Shown: positions 62,960 through 64,000 of the stretch, piece after piece
Layout: every line of letters starts with the position of its first letter
Numbering within the stretch: the stretch's first letter is position 1
Assembly (NCBI GenBank): GCA_035266865.1
Contig: DATFMR010000024.1
Coordinates: 1-64,000, forward strand
Source of the DNA: JAKAGZ01 sp035266865
Lineage (GTDB): Bacteria; Bacteroidota; Ignavibacteria; Ignavibacteriales; Ignavibacteriaceae
Direction of reading: 5' to 3'
Length of the DNA: 64,000 nt
Notes under the pieces: model-generated
Seen by the model: only the letters and a program-made list of their open reading frames with translations
Told to the model about the DNA's origin: nothing
Databases searched by the model: none
Program-made: the position numbers and the translations under genes

Positions 62960-63496
62960 TTAGTTATTCTTTTTACTTTTAGTTTTTACTGGAACTAAAA
63001 TTACGTTCATATTCCGCCCTTCCATTTTTATAGGACTTTCAATTTTTGCAATGTCTTCAACTTTTTCTAAGAACCTGTTTAATAATTCTTCACCTTTTTC
63101 CGTATAAGCCATTTCTCTTCCTTTAAACATAACGGAAACTTTAACTTTATTCCCTTCTTCAAGGAAATTTATTGCATGCTTGGCTTTAAATTCAAAATCG
63201 TGTACATCAGTATTTGGATGAAGTCTTATTTCTTTTAATATAGAAACTACTTGGTTTTTTCTTTGTAATTTTTCTCTTTTTTGTTGTTCGTATCTGAATT
63301 TACCGTAATCAATTATTTTGCAAACCGGTGGTTTAGCCTGTGGTGCAATTTCAATTAAATCCTGTCCTCTTTCTGATGAAAGTTTTAATGCATCTTTTAC
63401 AGTAAAAACTCCTAATTGTGCACCATCAACATCTATTACACGTACCTGAGAAGCGCGAATCTCCTCATTTACTCTAACATTATCTTTTTGCGCGAT
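62960..63496 (-). CDS. infC: translation initiation factor IF-3, rare AUC start
   Basis: 178 residues: VNEEIRASQVRVIDVDGAQL, IAPQAKPPVCKIIDYGKFRY and LHPNTDVHDFEFKAKHAINF, ending in a C-terminal domain with KVSVMFKGREMAYTEKGEEL. IF-3 prevents early joining of ribosomal subunits and checks the start codon. No ATG, GTG or TTG lies ahead of the conserved N-terminus; an ATC at 63496 has GAGAGGT a few bases upstream. IF-3 is the classic gene with a rare AUU/AUC start, used for self-control. Confidence 0.93.
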   Translation of the reverse strand: MAQKDNVRVNEEIRASQVRVIDVDGAQLGVFTVKDALKLSSERGQDLIEIAPQAKPPVCKIIDYGKFRYEQQKREKLQRKNQVVSILKEIRLHPNTDVHDFEFKAKHAINFLEEGNKVKVSVMFKGREMAYTEKGEELLNRFLEKVEDIAKIESPIKMEGRNMNVILVPVKTKSKKNN

Positions 63497-63518
63497 TGAA
63501 CACCTCTCTGAAAGTTAT

Positions 63519-64000
63519 TTAAATTTTGTTTTTAATCGATTCTTTAATATTATCAATAAATTCTGATAAAGACAAAGCCCCATGGTCTCCTTCTTTATGT
63601 TTCCTGACTGAAACGCTTTTAGCTTCTCTTTCCTTTTCTCCTACTACTAGCATATATGGAATTTTCTGTGTTTCCCAATCTCTTATCTTGTAACCAATTT
63701 TTTCATTTCTTTCATCTATTTCTGCACGGATTCCATTTTCTTTCAATGCTTTGTAAACTTCCTGACCGTAATCAAAGAAATGCTGGGATACAGGAATTAC
63801 AACTGCCTGTACAGGTGCCAGCCATAATGGAAATTCTCCGGCATAGTGTTCAATTAAAACACCAATGAATCTTTCCAGAGATCCAAATGGAGCGCGGTGA
63901 ATTACTACTGGTCTGTGTTTTTGTCCATCACTTCCAACGTATTGAAGATCAAATCTTTCTGGCATAATATAATCTATCTGTACAGTTCCAAGCTGCCATT
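63519..64000 (-). CDS. thrS: threonyl-tRNA synthetase, C-terminal part
   Basis: The frame runs off the right edge; 160 codons are visible. The class-II motif 3 region VVIHRAPFGSLERFIGVLIE and the anticodon-binding domain (EFPLWLAPVQAVVIPV, MLVVGEKEREAKSVSVRKHK) identify ThrRS. It charges tRNA-Thr. It is upstream of infC by 22 bases, the usual thrS-infC order. Confidence 0.97.
   Translation of the reverse strand, partial: WQLGTVQIDYIMPERFDLQYVGSDGQKHRPVVIHRAPFGSLERFIGVLIEHYAGEFPLWLAPVQAVVIPVSQHFFDYGQEVYKALKENGIRAEIDERNEKIGYKIRDWETQKIPYMLVVGEKEREAKSVSVRKHKEGDHGALSLSEFIDNIKESIKNKI

Noticed and set aside
1..64000. CRISPR arrays, insertion sequences or prophage
   Set aside because: No regularly spaced repeats, transposase, integrase or phage structural genes were seen in any frame.

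Overview
This window is AT-rich, tightly packed bacterial chromosome. It holds about 65 protein genes, two intact tRNA genes and a probable 6S RNA. No phage, insertion sequence or CRISPR array was seen. The gene set suggests the Bacteroidota/Chlorobiota/Ignavibacteriota group, with an Ignavibacteria-like anaerobe or facultative anaerobe as the best guess. Reasons are a KorA-type 2-oxoacid:ferredoxin oxidoreductase, an Hc1-like histone protein, many secreted and outer-membrane proteins, lysine 6-aminotransferase, and the order thrS-infC-rpmI-rplT-pheS-pheT-(coiled coil)-zapA-6S RNA-rny. This assignment is inference, not proof.

Left part (1-13 kb): the 5' end of korA, a membrane thioredoxin with nadE, a PspC/LiaF-like envelope-stress pair, and an MGMT-like protein. 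prfB follows, with a canonical programmed +1 frameshift. Next is an archaeal-style module (HMG-CoA synthase, thiolase, DUF35 Zn-ribbon/OB protein) beside an AtuA pair, then miaA-pcm. At 13.6-14.2 kb, tandem tRNA-Cys and tRNA-Gly genes sit beside a GIY-YIG gene that is bracketed by a direct repeat of the tRNA-Cys 3' end.

Middle (14-40 kb): plsY-htrA-purB-prc, then a lysine-to-2-aminoadipate locus (ALDH7-type dehydrogenase, Rrf2 regulator with a clean operator-like dyad, divergent lat). Housekeeping genes follow (rsmI, apt, an enoyl-CoA hydratase, dus), then an MFS transporter just after a truncated isocitrate-dehydrogenase tail. A CapA-like protein, an Hc1-like protein, a membrane Fe-S oxidoreductase, bioY and a hydrolase come next. 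hisA is grouped with a cyclic-nucleotide-binding protein and a universal stress protein. A polyprenyl synthase, tatC and glyA close this part.

Right part (40-64 kb): a run of envelope proteins (TPR protein, beta-barrel protein, DNRLRE-like lipoprotein) downstream of glgA and a GmhB-like phosphatase; a SPOR-like lipoprotein; and the lower histidine degradation genes hutI-ftcD-fchA. A Big_5-type lipoprotein overlaps an mltG gene whose product carries an N-terminal chorismate mutase domain with nearly all active-site residues kept. Then come tsaD, a proline dehydrogenase, coaE, rny, 6S RNA, zapA, pheT, pheS, rplT, rpmI, infC (rare AUC start) and the C-terminal end of thrS.

The observations most worth following are the chorismate mutase-MltG fusion, the tRNA-Cys/GIY-YIG unit, the archaeal-type HMG-CoA module and the Rrf2-lysine operator.
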